DNA from: Ectothiorhodosinus mongolicus
Lineage (GTDB): Bacteria; Pseudomonadota; Gammaproteobacteria; Ectothiorhodospirales; Ectothiorhodospiraceae
Length of the DNA: 64,000 nt
Assembly: GCF_022406875.1 (NCBI RefSeq)
Contig: NZ_CP023018.1
Coordinates: 717,575 to 781,574, forward strand
Direction: 5' to 3'
Below, piece after piece: positions 7,852 through 16,754 of this stretch; the stretch's first letter is position 1, and each line of letters opens with the position of its first letter. A program made the position numbers and the translations under genes. The notes beneath the pieces are model-generated. The model saw only the letters and a list, made by a program, of their open reading frames with translations, ran no database searches and was not told the DNA's origin.

Positions 7852-8898
7852 TTATAATTCGTTGGCTGCCGACAAGTCCTCATGCCGACCAACATCTAGC
7901 CATGGCTCATGCATAGGGTAAGCAACTGTCTTTAGAGATCTAGCTTGGAGCCGCTCAAAGAGCGTTGGCATATCACAAAACTCGTCATCATTTAACTCTT
8001 GCAACGCCACAGGGGATAATGCATAAACACCAGCATTGATATGCGAGCGAGCGATCGGTTTCTCTTCAAAACCAACAATATTAAGCCCATCCACTTGCAC
8101 AACCCCAAAGGGATGCTGCCACTCATGTAAACGCACGGCCATGGTGGCAATCGATTCTTGTCGCTTATGGAATTCAAGGATCTCTGAATATCGAATATCA
8201 GTAATAACATCACCATTCGTGACAATAAATGGCTCATCAACCAATTCACTTATCATTGACAACGAACCTGCCGTACCTAGGGGCGATTGCTCACGGACAT
8301 ACCGAATTTTTACATTCAAAATACTGCCATCTCCAAAATACTCTTCAATCATCTGTGCCAAATAATTTACAGACAAAATAAATTCAGAAAATCCCTCGTC
8401 TCGAGCACGCTCAATAATATGCTGCAATATCGGCCTACCCCCGACCAGGAGCATAGGCTTCGGGCAGTTTTCCGTATGAGGCCGCAAACGAGTACCTTTA
8501 CCACCCGCCATAATAACCATCTTGTTTGAAATGCTTTTTTTTGTTATGAATTCATCCCAAGTATGCAGACACACAATTCGACCATCACCATCAACTTCGG
8601 GTATCTGCTGGACTTTATTTACTGCCATTAGTTCACGAATAAAAGACGGGGAAATTCCTTCGGGAGCGACCAATGGGTTTTTATGAACAACTTCTGTCAC
8701 ATCGCTATCAAGCGTCACCCCCCGTAATAAACCTCTTCGAATATCCCCATCAGAAACAGTGCCTATTAGTTTCCAAGAATCATCAATCACTAGAACTATT
8801 CTCTGCGAAGACTCGGTCAAATTCCTTGCAGCATCACGCAATGATGCATTTTGCAAAATTACGGCTTTTTTCCAACTATTAGTTGCGACTTGAGTCAC
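7852..8898 (-). CDS. ptmE: CBS-domain sugar nucleotidyltransferase (PtmE-like, probable GlcN-1-P guanylyltransferase)
   Basis: This 348-residue protein carries a CBS-domain pair at about 10-122, then an NTP-transferase domain with MAGGKGTRLRPHTENCPKPM at 130-149. Campylobacter PtmE has this architecture and makes GDP-glucosamine, the GDP-linked entry to legionaminic acid. The CBS domains suggest allosteric control by a nucleotide. Translation appears to start at GTG (8898) with no clear Shine-Dalgarno. It is the first gene after a 162-bp AT-rich gap and may begin a second transcript. The guanylyl specificity is assumed from the pathway. Confidence 0.82.
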   Translation of the reverse strand: MTQVATNSWKKAVILQNASLRDAARNLTESSQRIVLVIDDSWKLIGTVSDGDIRRGLLRGVTLDSDVTEVVHKNPLVAPEGISPSFIRELMAVNKVQQIPEVDGDGRIVCLHTWDEFITKKSISNKMVIMAGGKGTRLRPHTENCPKPMLLVGGRPILQHIIERARDEGFSEFILSVNYLAQMIEEYFGDGSILNVKIRYVREQSPLGTAGSLSMISELVDEPFIVTNGDVITDIRYSEILEFHKRQESIATMAVRLHEWQHPFGVVQVDGLNIVGFEEKPIARSHINAGVYALSPVALQELNDDEFCDMPTLFERLQARSLKTVAYPMHEPWLDVGRHEDLSAANEL

Positions 8899-9060
8899 TT
8901 TTTATACTCAATGAAAAAATTGAAGCTCTAACTATGAACGCGCAAAGAAAGCACTTTTTCGTATTCAAAATCTGCCTAAGTCACACACAACTATGCAATG
9001 CCCTATATACCCCTTCACTTCTTGGAAACGAAGATTCACCCATTTCTGATTCATAAATCC
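8899..9060. other. AT-rich gap within the legionaminate operon
   Basis: This is the only sizeable gap in an otherwise overlapping run of minus-strand genes. It is strongly AT-rich with several A/T runs. It could hold a promoter for ptmE and the genes below it, but I see no convincing -35/-10 pair, terminator or operator. No open frame here looks like a gene. Confidence 0.4.
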
Positions 9061-10221
9061 TCATGGACCAGGCAAATCGTAGAAGCGCTTCTTAAGCAAA
9101 TCACCCAGAAATTGGCTTTCAAGCTTTCGTACAATCGCATCACTCGCCCCAGCATTACCGTAGGGATTTTCTACTGTCGATAACTTAGTCTGAAATTCGG
9201 CCGAGAAAATATGATCAAGTGCCACGCGAATGGATTTACGATTTGGCTCGCTATCAATGACGCTTGCCGCTTTAATCCGTCCTCGCTGCCGATCACCGAT
9301 ATTAATCGTGCCTTTTTTGAAGCTTGGTACCTCCGCAAGCCCACTGGAAGAGTTACCCACAACGCCATCAACATGCTGAATACAGGACAAATAACGCAGC
9401 TGTCCGAGTGAGGTATAGGCTCGGGCGTTCGAATGTTGCAAACAGAAATCCTTAATCTTCTGGAAAAGCACTCGTCCCTCGGTATCCGCATTCGGCATGG
9501 TGAAGATCAGGCCAACGTCTTCCAACTCCGCCAGCGCCGCGAGGATTTCTTGCATCTGATCAGCACTCGTATTGTGCTCTAGGGTTACCGGATGAAAGGT
9601 AATCAAAAGATTGCGCGACAAAAACTTGAAATCCAAATCGGCTTCTAGCTCCTCGCGGGTCAGCAGCTTCAATCGCAGAATATTATCGATACCCAGCCCG
9701 CCGACATTAAATACCCGATCTGGATGTTCGCCCAGCTGAATTACGTGCCGACGGTACTCTTCCGCCGCAACAAAATGCAGGTGCGACATCTTGGTGATGC
9801 TGTGACGAATGGCCTCATCAAAGGCCCCTTCCGTCGTCTCACCACCATGTAAATGTGCGATAGGGATGCGAGCAATCATCGCTGCTGATGCTGCAGCAAA
9901 GATCTCGTAACGATCACCCAGCACCAACATCAGATCGGGCTGCAGATCTGCCAATGCGTCAGCGAAACCGATCATGCCAAGCCCCATAGATTTAGCCACA
10001 CCGATAGGCGTATCGGAACTCAGCAACATCTCTACCTTACGATCAATCTTGAACCCATCGGCTTCAATTGCATTAACCGTCATCCCGAACTCCGGCGAGA
10101 GATGCATGCCGGTCGCCACGAGCTGTAATTCCAATACGCGCGACTGGCGGATACCTTCCATCACCCAACGCAACAAACCATATTCGGCGCGAGTGCCCGT
10201 AACAACGCATATTTTTTTCAT
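9061..10221 (-). CDS. legG: GDP/UDP-N-acetyl sugar 2-epimerase (hydrolysing), LegG/NeuC
   Basis: This is a 386-residue GT-B-fold epimerase. N-terminal VTGTRAEYGLLRWVM, central GDRYEIFAAA and HLHGGETTEGAFDEAIRH, and C-terminal NSSSGLAEVP are all NeuC/LegG hallmarks. It removes the nucleotide while inverting C2, giving the free hexose that LegI condenses with PEP. The start overlaps the synthase stop by 4 bp. The adjoining CBS-nucleotidyltransferase suggests a GDP-linked substrate as in C. jejuni LegG, but sequence alone does not separate GDP from UDP. Confidence 0.9.
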   Translation of the reverse strand: MKKICVVTGTRAEYGLLRWVMEGIRQSRVLELQLVATGMHLSPEFGMTVNAIEADGFKIDRKVEMLLSSDTPIGVAKSMGLGMIGFADALADLQPDLMLVLGDRYEIFAAASAAMIARIPIAHLHGGETTEGAFDEAIRHSITKMSHLHFVAAEEYRRHVIQLGEHPDRVFNVGGLGIDNILRLKLLTREELEADLDFKFLSRNLLITFHPVTLEHNTSADQMQEILAALAELEDVGLIFTMPNADTEGRVLFQKIKDFCLQHSNARAYTSLGQLRYLSCIQHVDGVVGNSSSGLAEVPSFKKGTINIGDRQRGRIKAASVIDSEPNRKSIRVALDHIFSAEFQTKLSTVENPYGNAGASDAIVRKLESQFLGDLLKKRFYDLPGP

Positions 10222-11225
10222 AGCGTGATCAACTCATCTGCTAGAAAATCACGCAATGCCGTTCGTCCGATCACCTCATCCCAGCGCATCGGAGAAACCC
10301 CCATTCCAGGGCGCTTGGTTGTGACATTATCAGGTGTAAAGACCTCACCCTCTTGGATCGCCCTCGCAGCCACCAGCGACTTGCGCGCAATCGGCTTGTT
10401 CTTCAGTTCACTCGGACTAGGGCGCTTGATTCCATCACCCATTGCTTGCTCAATATTACGGATCGCGCTCACCATCGCAGCGAACTCGTCGGGCTCTAAA
10501 CTGGCCATGTGATCGGGGCCGGGCAGATTACGGTCGAGCGTAAGATGTTTTTCGATCACCGTTGCACCCAGCGCCACGGCGGCAATCGGCACTTCAATGC
10601 CCGCCGTATGGTCTGAATAACCAACCTCGACACCAAAGGCATCGCGGATGCTGCACATGGCGCGCAGGTTCACATCCTGCATGGGCGTTGGATACTCGGT
10701 ATTGCAGTGCAAAACCGTAATGCATGAACGCGGCGTTCCAGCACTCTCTAAGACATCAAGCGCAGCTTCAATCTCACCAAGAGTAGCCATCCCCGTGGAA
10801 ATGATTACAGATTTTCCAAATGCACCCACATGCCGCAGATAGGGCAAGTTTGTAATCTCACCAGAGGGTATTTTGAAGCGATCCAAGCCGGCCAAAGACA
10901 GATAATTCAGGCTCTCAATGTCAAATCCGGTTGAGAAGAAGTCGATATTTTTTGAGTGACAATAAGAAATTAAGTCTTGATGCATTTGCGGGCTTAACTC
11001 TAGCTTTTTCAGCATCGCAAATTGCGATTGCGTATCACCGATAGCCTGTGCTTGATACTCTGCCTTAGGCGCATTTTGCGTAACGAGACGGTCCGCACTA
11101 AAGGTCTGGAACTTGACCAAATCTGCGCCCGCCGCTACAGCGGCATCAACCAGCTTTTTAGCCAGAGCAAAATCCCCGTTATGGTTCACTCCAGCTTCGG
11201 CGATGATCAATGTACGTCGGCTCAT
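10218..11225 (-). CDS. legI: N,N'-diacetyllegionaminate synthase (NeuB family)
   Basis: This 335-residue enzyme condenses a 6-carbon diacetamido sugar with PEP to make the 9-carbon nonulosonate. The N-terminus IAEAGVNHNGDFALAKKLVDAA and the DLVKFQTF strand belong to the NeuB TIM barrel. The C-terminal ~55 residues (AARAIQEGEVFTPDNVTTKRPG) form the SAF/antifreeze-like domain. Full length for the family. It is tightly coupled to legG and the acetyltransferase gene by 4-bp overlaps. Legionaminic rather than sialic or pseudaminic acid is inferred from LegB and LegC nearby. Confidence 0.92.
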   Translation of the reverse strand: MSRRTLIIAEAGVNHNGDFALAKKLVDAAVAAGADLVKFQTFSADRLVTQNAPKAEYQAQAIGDTQSQFAMLKKLELSPQMHQDLISYCHSKNIDFFSTGFDIESLNYLSLAGLDRFKIPSGEITNLPYLRHVGAFGKSVIISTGMATLGEIEAALDVLESAGTPRSCITVLHCNTEYPTPMQDVNLRAMCSIRDAFGVEVGYSDHTAGIEVPIAAVALGATVIEKHLTLDRNLPGPDHMASLEPDEFAAMVSAIRNIEQAMGDGIKRPSPSELKNKPIARKSLVAARAIQEGEVFTPDNVTTKRPGMGVSPMRWDEVIGRTALRDFLADELITL

Positions 11226-11833
11226 TTTTTTACGACGCCCCCATCAGGAACATTTGACAGCACAACTTGTCCCGCCCCAATAATCGCATGTGCGCCAATG
11301 CGAATACCCTCTCTAAGAATCGCACCACTTCCAATAAAACAGCCGTTGCCAATTTGAACGTCGCCATTCACGCGCGCTCCAGTCGATATATGGCAGTGAT
11401 CACCAATAATCACATCATGTTCGATCAGCGCCTGGCTATTGACGATGCAATTAACACCAATCTTGGCATTTGCATTCACTACACACCCATGCATCAAAAC
11501 TGTGCCTTCGCCCAGAGTGGCATGCTTGGATTGAATGGCATACGGCGACCTGATCACAGGCAACTCAGTCCCAATGGTCTTGAGCTGTTCGTATAAAAGC
11601 ATGCGGCTTTCAGGAGTGCGGATTTGACCAACCGTAATCAAGGCTTTTGAAGTTTGAGCAAGCAAGATCGGGAGATCATCATCGGATCCAACAATCGGGT
11701 AGCCCATGACGGATAGCGATTGTTCTTCTGAAGGCTGAACAATTCCGGCAACGCGATATAAGCCCTCGGCTTCAATGACATCAATACATGAGTGACAATG
11801 GCCACCGCCGCCAATCAGCAAGAGCGATGTCAT
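11222..11833 (-). CDS. legH: Sugar O/N-acyltransferase, left-handed beta-helix (LegH/NeuD/PglD)
   Basis: This is a 203-residue protein. An N-terminal Rossmann-like half (LLLIGGGGHCHSCIDVIE) is followed by hexapeptide repeats from about residue 105 (GEGTVLMHG, NCIVNSQALIEHD, NGCFIGSGAILREG). The layout matches PglD/NeuD/LegH transferases, which acetylate the 4-amino sugar made by the aminotransferase LegC. The conserved His in the EHD segment is the likely base. It overlaps both neighbours by 4 bp. Confidence 0.87.
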   Translation of the reverse strand: MTSLLLIGGGGHCHSCIDVIEAEGLYRVAGIVQPSEEQSLSVMGYPIVGSDDDLPILLAQTSKALITVGQIRTPESRMLLYEQLKTIGTELPVIRSPYAIQSKHATLGEGTVLMHGCVVNANAKIGVNCIVNSQALIEHDVIIGDHCHISTGARVNGDVQIGNGCFIGSGAILREGIRIGAHAIIGAGQVVLSNVPDGGVVKK

Positions 11834-13017
11834 GCTAGCCCCGCACTACTCGGAATATTAATCAGGCGTCGGGCAAGCGACTCCGCAACCGACAGCGGCG
11901 CACGCGGACACTGTTGATAAGGCGGAAGTTGGTGCAACAGCCCCCACGCAGGCCGGGTCATCAGGCCTGCATCGTTTGTTGCCGTCAAAACCGCATCACG
12001 CTGATCCGCGACCGCTTCATCCAATAGAAGAGTCTGCAGCCAATAATTACTGCGACAATCCTTCGGCTCACGCATCAACCGAACCGACTCCACACCTCGG
12101 AAAGCTTCTGCATATCTCTCAGCCAAACGCCGCTTAGACGCCAGAAAGCTCGGCAACTGTTCAAACTGGGCACACCCAAGCGCAGCATTTAGATTCGGCA
12201 TACGGAAGTTATAACCAATTTCATCATGCACATAGTCCCAGCGATGCGGCTGTTTTGCTGTTGTGGTGAGATGTTTGGCGTGATCCGCAAGACGCTCATC
12301 ATTCGTCAGAATCGCGCCGCCACCACCCGTCGTGATCACTTTATTTCCGTTAAAACTCAGGGCGCCAAGCTCCCCGAATGCGCCAGTGTGCTGTCCCTGA
12401 TAGTAACTACCCAAGGATTCCGCAGCATCTTCAACAAGGGCAAGCCGATAGTCATGCGCAATCGTAAGAAGCCCTTCCAGATCACAAGGGTGGCCAAAGG
12501 TATGCATAGGCACGATTGCGCGAATCGGACAACCTGTATGACGATTGCGACTCCCAGCCGCCGTCGGCTCGGCAACATGCTTCAGCCAGTCTTTCAGCGC
12601 AGCAGGATCCATCCCTAGCGTATCTTCAGCGCTATCGACGAAATGGGGCGTCGCACCAAGGTAATGCACGGCGTTAGCCGTAGCGACGAATGTCAGTGTC
12701 GGCACAATCACTTCATCACCCGCCTGCACGCCAGCCAACTGCAAGGCCACCTGCAAAGCAGCCGTGCCATTCACAACGGCTACCGCACGACGCGCTCCCG
12801 TAAAAGCTGCCAGCTCTTGTTCGAACCGATCAACATATCGCCCCACGGAAGATACGAAAGTCGAAGTAATGCATTCTTGCACATAGGCCTGTTCATTGCC
12901 CTGGAAACGGGGTTCGTGCAGCACGCACGAGCCATCTCCCAAAACCGAACGCAGCGCTTGGATGACGCTCTGTTCCAAAGAGGTTTTCATTGCTGTTGCG
13001 ACGTCTTGTTGCATCAA
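11830..13017 (-). CDS. legC: PLP-dependent sugar aminotransferase LegC
   Basis: This 395-residue DegT/DnrJ/EryC1-family aminotransferase has VVNGTAALQVALQLAG at about 81-96, LVEDAAESLGSYY at about 194-206 and SFNGNKVITTGGGG, which puts the PLP lysine at 226. It transfers an amino group from glutamate to the 4-keto sugar made by LegB. The FNGNK variant (instead of FNxxK/FHxxK) is usual for LegC-like enzymes. It is coupled to legB and legH by 4-bp overlaps. Confidence 0.9.
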   Translation of the reverse strand: MMQQDVATAMKTSLEQSVIQALRSVLGDGSCVLHEPRFQGNEQAYVQECITSTFVSSVGRYVDRFEQELAAFTGARRAVAVVNGTAALQVALQLAGVQAGDEVIVPTLTFVATANAVHYLGATPHFVDSAEDTLGMDPAALKDWLKHVAEPTAAGSRNRHTGCPIRAIVPMHTFGHPCDLEGLLTIAHDYRLALVEDAAESLGSYYQGQHTGAFGELGALSFNGNKVITTGGGGAILTNDERLADHAKHLTTTAKQPHRWDYVHDEIGYNFRMPNLNAALGCAQFEQLPSFLASKRRLAERYAEAFRGVESVRLMREPKDCRSNYWLQTLLLDEAVADQRDAVLTATNDAGLMTRPAWGLLHQLPPYQQCPRAPLSVAESLARRLINIPSSAGLA

Positions 13018-14021
13018 ATGTTGTAGATATCCGCTTTGTAGCCGCGCAGATTCTCAGGATTTACAAACCACTCCGCGGTTTCCGCGAGCCCACGCTTAAA
13101 ACCATCCCGTCCCGCATACTGCGGCGACCAGCCAAACAACTCGCGAGCCTTATTATTATCGGCCCAAAGCCGCTCAACTTCTGAGTTGCCTGGGCGTAGT
13201 CGGGTTTCTTCGGTGATAATTTCAATTTCTATACCCATCGCTTCAGCAATCAGCTGGGCTGTATCACCGATAGAAATCTCAAAATTGCTACCGAAATTGA
13301 TCACTTCGCCGCAGCCGGCTTCACTATTCAATGCGACAATAAACCCAGCAACCGTGTCCTTAACGTAGTTAAAGTCACGCGTTGGAGAAACTGCACCCAG
13401 CTTGATCTGTCGCGTGCCGCTCGCAATTTGAGTAATGATGGTGGGAATCACTGCTCGAGCAGACTGGCGCGGCCCATAGGTATTGAAAGGCCGAGCAATC
13501 ACAACCGGCAAATCAAATGACGCATAGAAGGCATGTGCCAGCTGATCAGCTGCAATCTTAGTGGCTGAGTAAGGCGACTGCCCCTGAAGAGGATGGGCCT
13601 CAGTAATGGGCACAAACTGCGCTGTACCGTACACCTCACTGGTTGACGTATGGACCACCCTTCGCACACCAAGCTCACGAGCGGCCTGAAGCACGTTCAA
13701 AGTACCCTTGATATTGGTATCAACATACGTATCAGGTGAGTGGTAAGAGTATGGAATTGCAATGAGCGCAGCCAAATGCAAGGCCGCATGGCAACCTTTC
13801 ATTGCCTCTTTAACTCCATAAGGATCGCGAATATCTCCCGCGAAGACCTCGAATTTTCCTTTGACATCGGGCGAACAATGATCCAACCAACCCCAACTAT
13901 TAAAGGAGTTGTAGAGAACAAAGGCTTTGACTTCATGCCCTGCACGCACAAGCGCTTCTGTGAGGTGAGAACCGATGAATCCGTCAGCACCAGTGACCAA
14001 AACAGTGGATTTAGTGGACAT
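13014..14021 (-). CDS. legB: NAD-dependent 4,6-dehydratase LegB
   Basis: This 335-residue extended SDR begins with the VTGADGFIGSHL nucleotide-binding motif at 9-20. The NSFNSWGWLD segment around 38-48 is a strong marker of the LegB/nonulosonate dehydratase group. TSTSEVYG and PYSATK supply the Ser/Thr and YxxxK active site. It makes the 4-keto-6-deoxy intermediate that commits UDP-GlcNAc or GDP-GlcNAc to legionaminate. It is the second gene of the operon, 18 bp after the ABC transporter. Confidence 0.9.
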   Translation of the reverse strand: MSTKSTVLVTGADGFIGSHLTEALVRAGHEVKAFVLYNSFNSWGWLDHCSPDVKGKFEVFAGDIRDPYGVKEAMKGCHAALHLAALIAIPYSYHSPDTYVDTNIKGTLNVLQAARELGVRRVVHTSTSEVYGTAQFVPITEAHPLQGQSPYSATKIAADQLAHAFYASFDLPVVIARPFNTYGPRQSARAVIPTIITQIASGTRQIKLGAVSPTRDFNYVKDTVAGFIVALNSEAGCGEVINFGSNFEISIGDTAQLIAEAMGIEIEIITEETRLRPGNSEVERLWADNNKARELFGWSPQYAGRDGFKRGLAETAEWFVNPENLRGYKADIYNI

Positions 14022-14039
14022 GTTTTTTGTTCGTTTGCA

Positions 14040-15830
14040 TTAGTGATTAGCTGCCATCGCCCGAAACCGCGCGTTGGTGTGGGTCAGTTCGTCGAAAGCC
14101 CCCTGCGCTTTCAACTCGCCCTTCTCCAGCAGGAAGATGGTGTCACAGGATTTCACAGTGCTAAGGCGATGCGCAATCAGGATGATAGTGATTTCATGGC
14201 CTAGGTTGTGCACCGCTTCCATCACCGCCTGTTCGGTGAGGTTGTCGAGCGCACTGGTGGCTTCATCCAGAATCAACACCTGCGGGTTGTCGTACAGCGC
14301 TCTGGCAATGCCGATGCGCTGGCGCTGCCCGCCCGAAAGGCGCACACCGCGCTCGCCCACCGTAGTCTGGTACTGTTGCGGCAATTCGTTGGCAACGAAC
14401 TCATGCAAGTTAGCAATCTTTGCGGCGCGCTCCACGGCGGCTTGGTCGATGTCTTTTTCTTGTAGGCCAAAGGCGATGTTGGCGGCCACCGTGTCGTCGG
14501 CCAGATAAATCTGCTGCGGCACATAACCAATGGCGCGCTGCCAGGCGCGTCGGTTGTGTTCGGTGATGGCTTGGCCGTCGACGGCTAGCGTGCCTTCTTG
14601 CGCTTCGAGCAGGCCCAGGATCAAATCCACCGTAGTGGTTTTGCCACTACCGGTGGCGCCGACCAAGCCCACCGTGCTTTTGGCGGGGATGGTGAGGCTG
14701 AGGTTCTTTAGCGCCGGCTGCGGGGCATTGGGGTAACAGAACTGAATCTGGTTCAGGGTGATGGCTTCTTTCAGCGCAATGGCGTCTTGGCTGGGGTTGG
14801 CATAGGCGGGTTGCAGGCTCATGAGATCGGCATGCAGGGCATCGAGCGCCGGGCCGGCAAAGCGCAGTTGCGTGACCGCGCCATAGATCTGCTGCAGGGC
14901 GGGCATCAGGCGATAGCCGGCAAAGGCATAGAGCGCGATGATAGGCAGGGCACTGGCAAAACTGCCGCTTTGCGCCATCAAATACAACACCACCAGCAGC
15001 ATGCCGCCAAAGGCGATGGCTTCCAGGGCAAAGCGCGGCAGTTGGCTGATGACCTGCGCCGTGGCCTGGTGGCGTGCGAAGGTTTGTGCGGGGCCTGCAA
15101 AGCGTTTGATATACGCTTGTTCCAGCCCGCCGACCTTGACTTCTTTGGAGGCGCCGAAGGCTTCGCTCACCGCGGTGAAGCGCCTCTGGTTGGCTTTGAC
15201 GCGTTCCTTACCGATGCGCCCGAGCAAACCGCGGGTGGCTTTGAAGATGAGCGCATAGGCGGTGGCCAGCGTCAGGCCGACGATGAGCGCGAGTTTGGGG
15301 TCGATCAGGATCAAGAGCGTGAGCAGTGCAATAGCGATTGCGCCGTGGGCGATGAGGTTCATCATCGGTGTCATGCCGCCACTGATTACTTGGCCCACCT
15401 CTGAGAGTATGGATTTGCCCAGATCGGCGCTGTGGCGGCTGAGAAACCAACTATAGGGCTGGTGCAGATAGCCTTCCACCAAGCGCATGCTGATGCTGTA
15501 GTTCCGCATTTGCACAAAGCGGAGCTTGGCATAAGTCGTCAGGGCCTTGAACGCCAGTGAGACCACCAACAGCACGAACACCAACATGCCGAGCGCAAAC
15601 AGGAACTGCTCGGTGGTGTTGATGCCAAGATGGTGGCTGGCGGCTTGGTAGACGGCGTTCAGCATGGCGTTGGTTTGGATGATCTCGGGGTTCGCCAGCA
15701 CCGCCATGAACGGCATGATCGACGCCACGCCGATCATATCCAGCAGCGCCATGGTCAGGATCATGCCCAGCAGCAAGCCCGCGCGCTTGCGCTCGTGCTT
15801 GGTGAGGAGGTCGAGAAGCTTTTTGATCAT
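14040..15830 (-). CDS. ABC transporter with fused membrane and ATPase domains (PglK/MsbA-like flippase)
   Basis: This 596-residue half transporter has about six membrane segments in residues 15-320. The nucleotide-binding domain follows, with Walker A GATGSGKT at 391-398, LSGGQ at 498-502 and Walker B LILDEATSALD at 519-529. It resembles PglK-type flippases that move lipid-linked oligosaccharide across the inner membrane. It heads the legionaminate operon. A copy of the dispersed repeat abuts its ATG, leaving no recognisable Shine-Dalgarno, so its native leader seems to have been replaced. Lipid A export (MsbA) is possible, but the context favours glycan export. Confidence 0.83.
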   Translation of the reverse strand: MIKKLLDLLTKHERKRAGLLLGMILTMALLDMIGVASIMPFMAVLANPEIIQTNAMLNAVYQAASHHLGINTTEQFLFALGMLVFVLLVVSLAFKALTTYAKLRFVQMRNYSISMRLVEGYLHQPYSWFLSRHSADLGKSILSEVGQVISGGMTPMMNLIAHGAIAIALLTLLILIDPKLALIVGLTLATAYALIFKATRGLLGRIGKERVKANQRRFTAVSEAFGASKEVKVGGLEQAYIKRFAGPAQTFARHQATAQVISQLPRFALEAIAFGGMLLVVLYLMAQSGSFASALPIIALYAFAGYRLMPALQQIYGAVTQLRFAGPALDALHADLMSLQPAYANPSQDAIALKEAITLNQIQFCYPNAPQPALKNLSLTIPAKSTVGLVGATGSGKTTTVDLILGLLEAQEGTLAVDGQAITEHNRRAWQRAIGYVPQQIYLADDTVAANIAFGLQEKDIDQAAVERAAKIANLHEFVANELPQQYQTTVGERGVRLSGGQRQRIGIARALYDNPQVLILDEATSALDNLTEQAVMEAVHNLGHEITIILIAHRLSTVKSCDTIFLLEKGELKAQGAFDELTHTNARFRAMAANH

Positions 15831-15853
15831 AAATGGGGACGGATTTATTTAAA
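15831..15853 (+). repeat. Dispersed GGGGACRGATTTATTT repeat at the start of the ABC gene
   Basis: The copy reads TAAATGGGGACGGATTTATTT (one A short of the long form) and its first T is part of the ABC gene's start codon. It marks the boundary between the sugar operon and the accessory zone. Confidence 0.85.
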
Positions 15854-15885
15854 GGTGCCGATCAATTGCATGTGGCTGAGTACAC

Positions 15886-16155
15886 TCAGCGTTTTTCCGG
15901 ATGTTCTTCAATGAATTGGCGTAGCGCGGCATTGATCCGCGTTTGATAGTGCGAGCCGCGTGATTTGAACCAGGCGAGCAGATCGGCATCAAGCCGCAGT
16001 GTGACCTGTTGCTTGATGGGGCGGTAAAACTTGCCACGCTCGGCTCCGGTCCAGTCGGTTATTTCCGGCTGTTCTTTGGTGTCGATGTCATCTTCGGACT
16101 TATCCATCAACGCCCGTAGCTCATCGGCTTGCTGTTTAGTGATTTTGTTCGTCAT
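15886..16155 (-). CDS. BrnA-like antitoxin (orphan)
   Basis: This is an 89-residue protein from MTNKITKQQADELRAL. The C-terminal half (PIKQQVTLRLDADLLAWFK, YQTRINAALRQFIEEH) is the ribbon-helix-helix region of BrnA antitoxins. No BrnT toxin frame lies next to it: the upstream neighbour is a YafQ-type toxin ending 50 bp away. It is either an orphan antitoxin or the surviving half of a pair. An alternative ATG at 16173 would add six residues. It sits between two dispersed repeat copies. Confidence 0.75.
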   Translation of the reverse strand: MTNKITKQQADELRALMDKSEDDIDTKEQPEITDWTGAERGKFYRPIKQQVTLRLDADLLAWFKSRGSHYQTRINAALRQFIEEHPEKR

Positions 16156-16205
16156 AACTGTGGGCAGATGCATTTAAGCGCGCGACGCAGAGAATGGAGC
16201 TCGGA

Positions 16206-16490
16206 TTAGGCGAGACCTAACTCTGCGTGCGAGCCAATTCGAACAAGCTGCAAGGTCTGTTGATCCGGTTTGCGATAGATGAGCACAAGGTCGGGCTTGA
16301 TGTGGCAGTCACGTTGGTCTTTCCAGTCACCCGTTAGCCCATGATCACGAAATGACTCAGGCAGAGGCAAATCTCTGGCCAAGATTTCGATAATCTTCAC
16401 AAAACCATCTTGAAGATCTTGTTTATGCTTGCCCTTGGCTTCCCGCTTGAGATCTCGCTTAAATCGTGAGGTCTGTTTAATTGTTCTCAT
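16206..16490 (-). CDS. YafQ/RelE-family mRNA interferase toxin
   Basis: This is a 94-residue toxin. The order RFKRDLK, DHGLTGDWKDQRDCHIKPDLVLIYRK and LQLVRIGSHAEL closely follows the YafQ pattern, with the conserved C-terminal His in GSHAEL. It would cut mRNA on the ribosome. The antitoxin gene lies directly upstream and overlaps by 14 bp, the usual antitoxin-first layout. Full length for the family. Confidence 0.88.
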   Translation of the reverse strand: MRTIKQTSRFKRDLKREAKGKHKQDLQDGFVKIIEILARDLPLPESFRDHGLTGDWKDQRDCHIKPDLVLIYRKPDQQTLQLVRIGSHAELGLA

Positions 16491-16731
16491 CGAGGACAGT
16501 TTGCAACTGTTCCAGCGTCACGGTTTGAGCCTCGCCCTCGCGCGCAGCCCGCATAGCTGCAATCGTTTTTTCATTCGGCGCCAGTGGCTCAAACGGCAAG
16601 GCATGCTCGCGCGCAATCCGCGTCATCATCATGCGAAAGGCATCTGATACCGTAAGCCCCATCGCATCAAGCACGGCAGCCGCTTCGTTCTTGACCTCTT
16701 CACTGATTCGAGCGCGCACAACGGTGTTCAT
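16477..16731 (-). CDS. RelB/DinJ-family antitoxin
   Basis: This is an 84-residue antitoxin. The N-terminal half (MNTVVRARISEEVKNEAAAVLDAMGLTVSDAF, cited as a span rather than a motif) is a RelB/DinJ ribbon-helix-helix with the LTVSDAFRMM signature; the acidic C-terminus would wrap the toxin. It pairs with the overlapping YafQ-like gene. The promoter region holds the palindrome TGTAGCTACA at 16755-16764 and a second dyad with TGTAGC/GCTACA arms, likely autoregulatory operators. Confidence 0.88.
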   Translation of the reverse strand: MNTVVRARISEEVKNEAAAVLDAMGLTVSDAFRMMMTRIAREHALPFEPLAPNEKTIAAMRAAREGEAQTVTLEQLQTVLDENN

Positions 16732-16754
16732 GATGTTCTCCTAGCCACCAAGTT

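Noticed and set aside
15886-16205. A BrnT toxin next to the BrnA-like antitoxin
   Set aside because: There is no open frame for it: only 50 bp separates the antitoxin from the YafQ gene, which belongs to another family.
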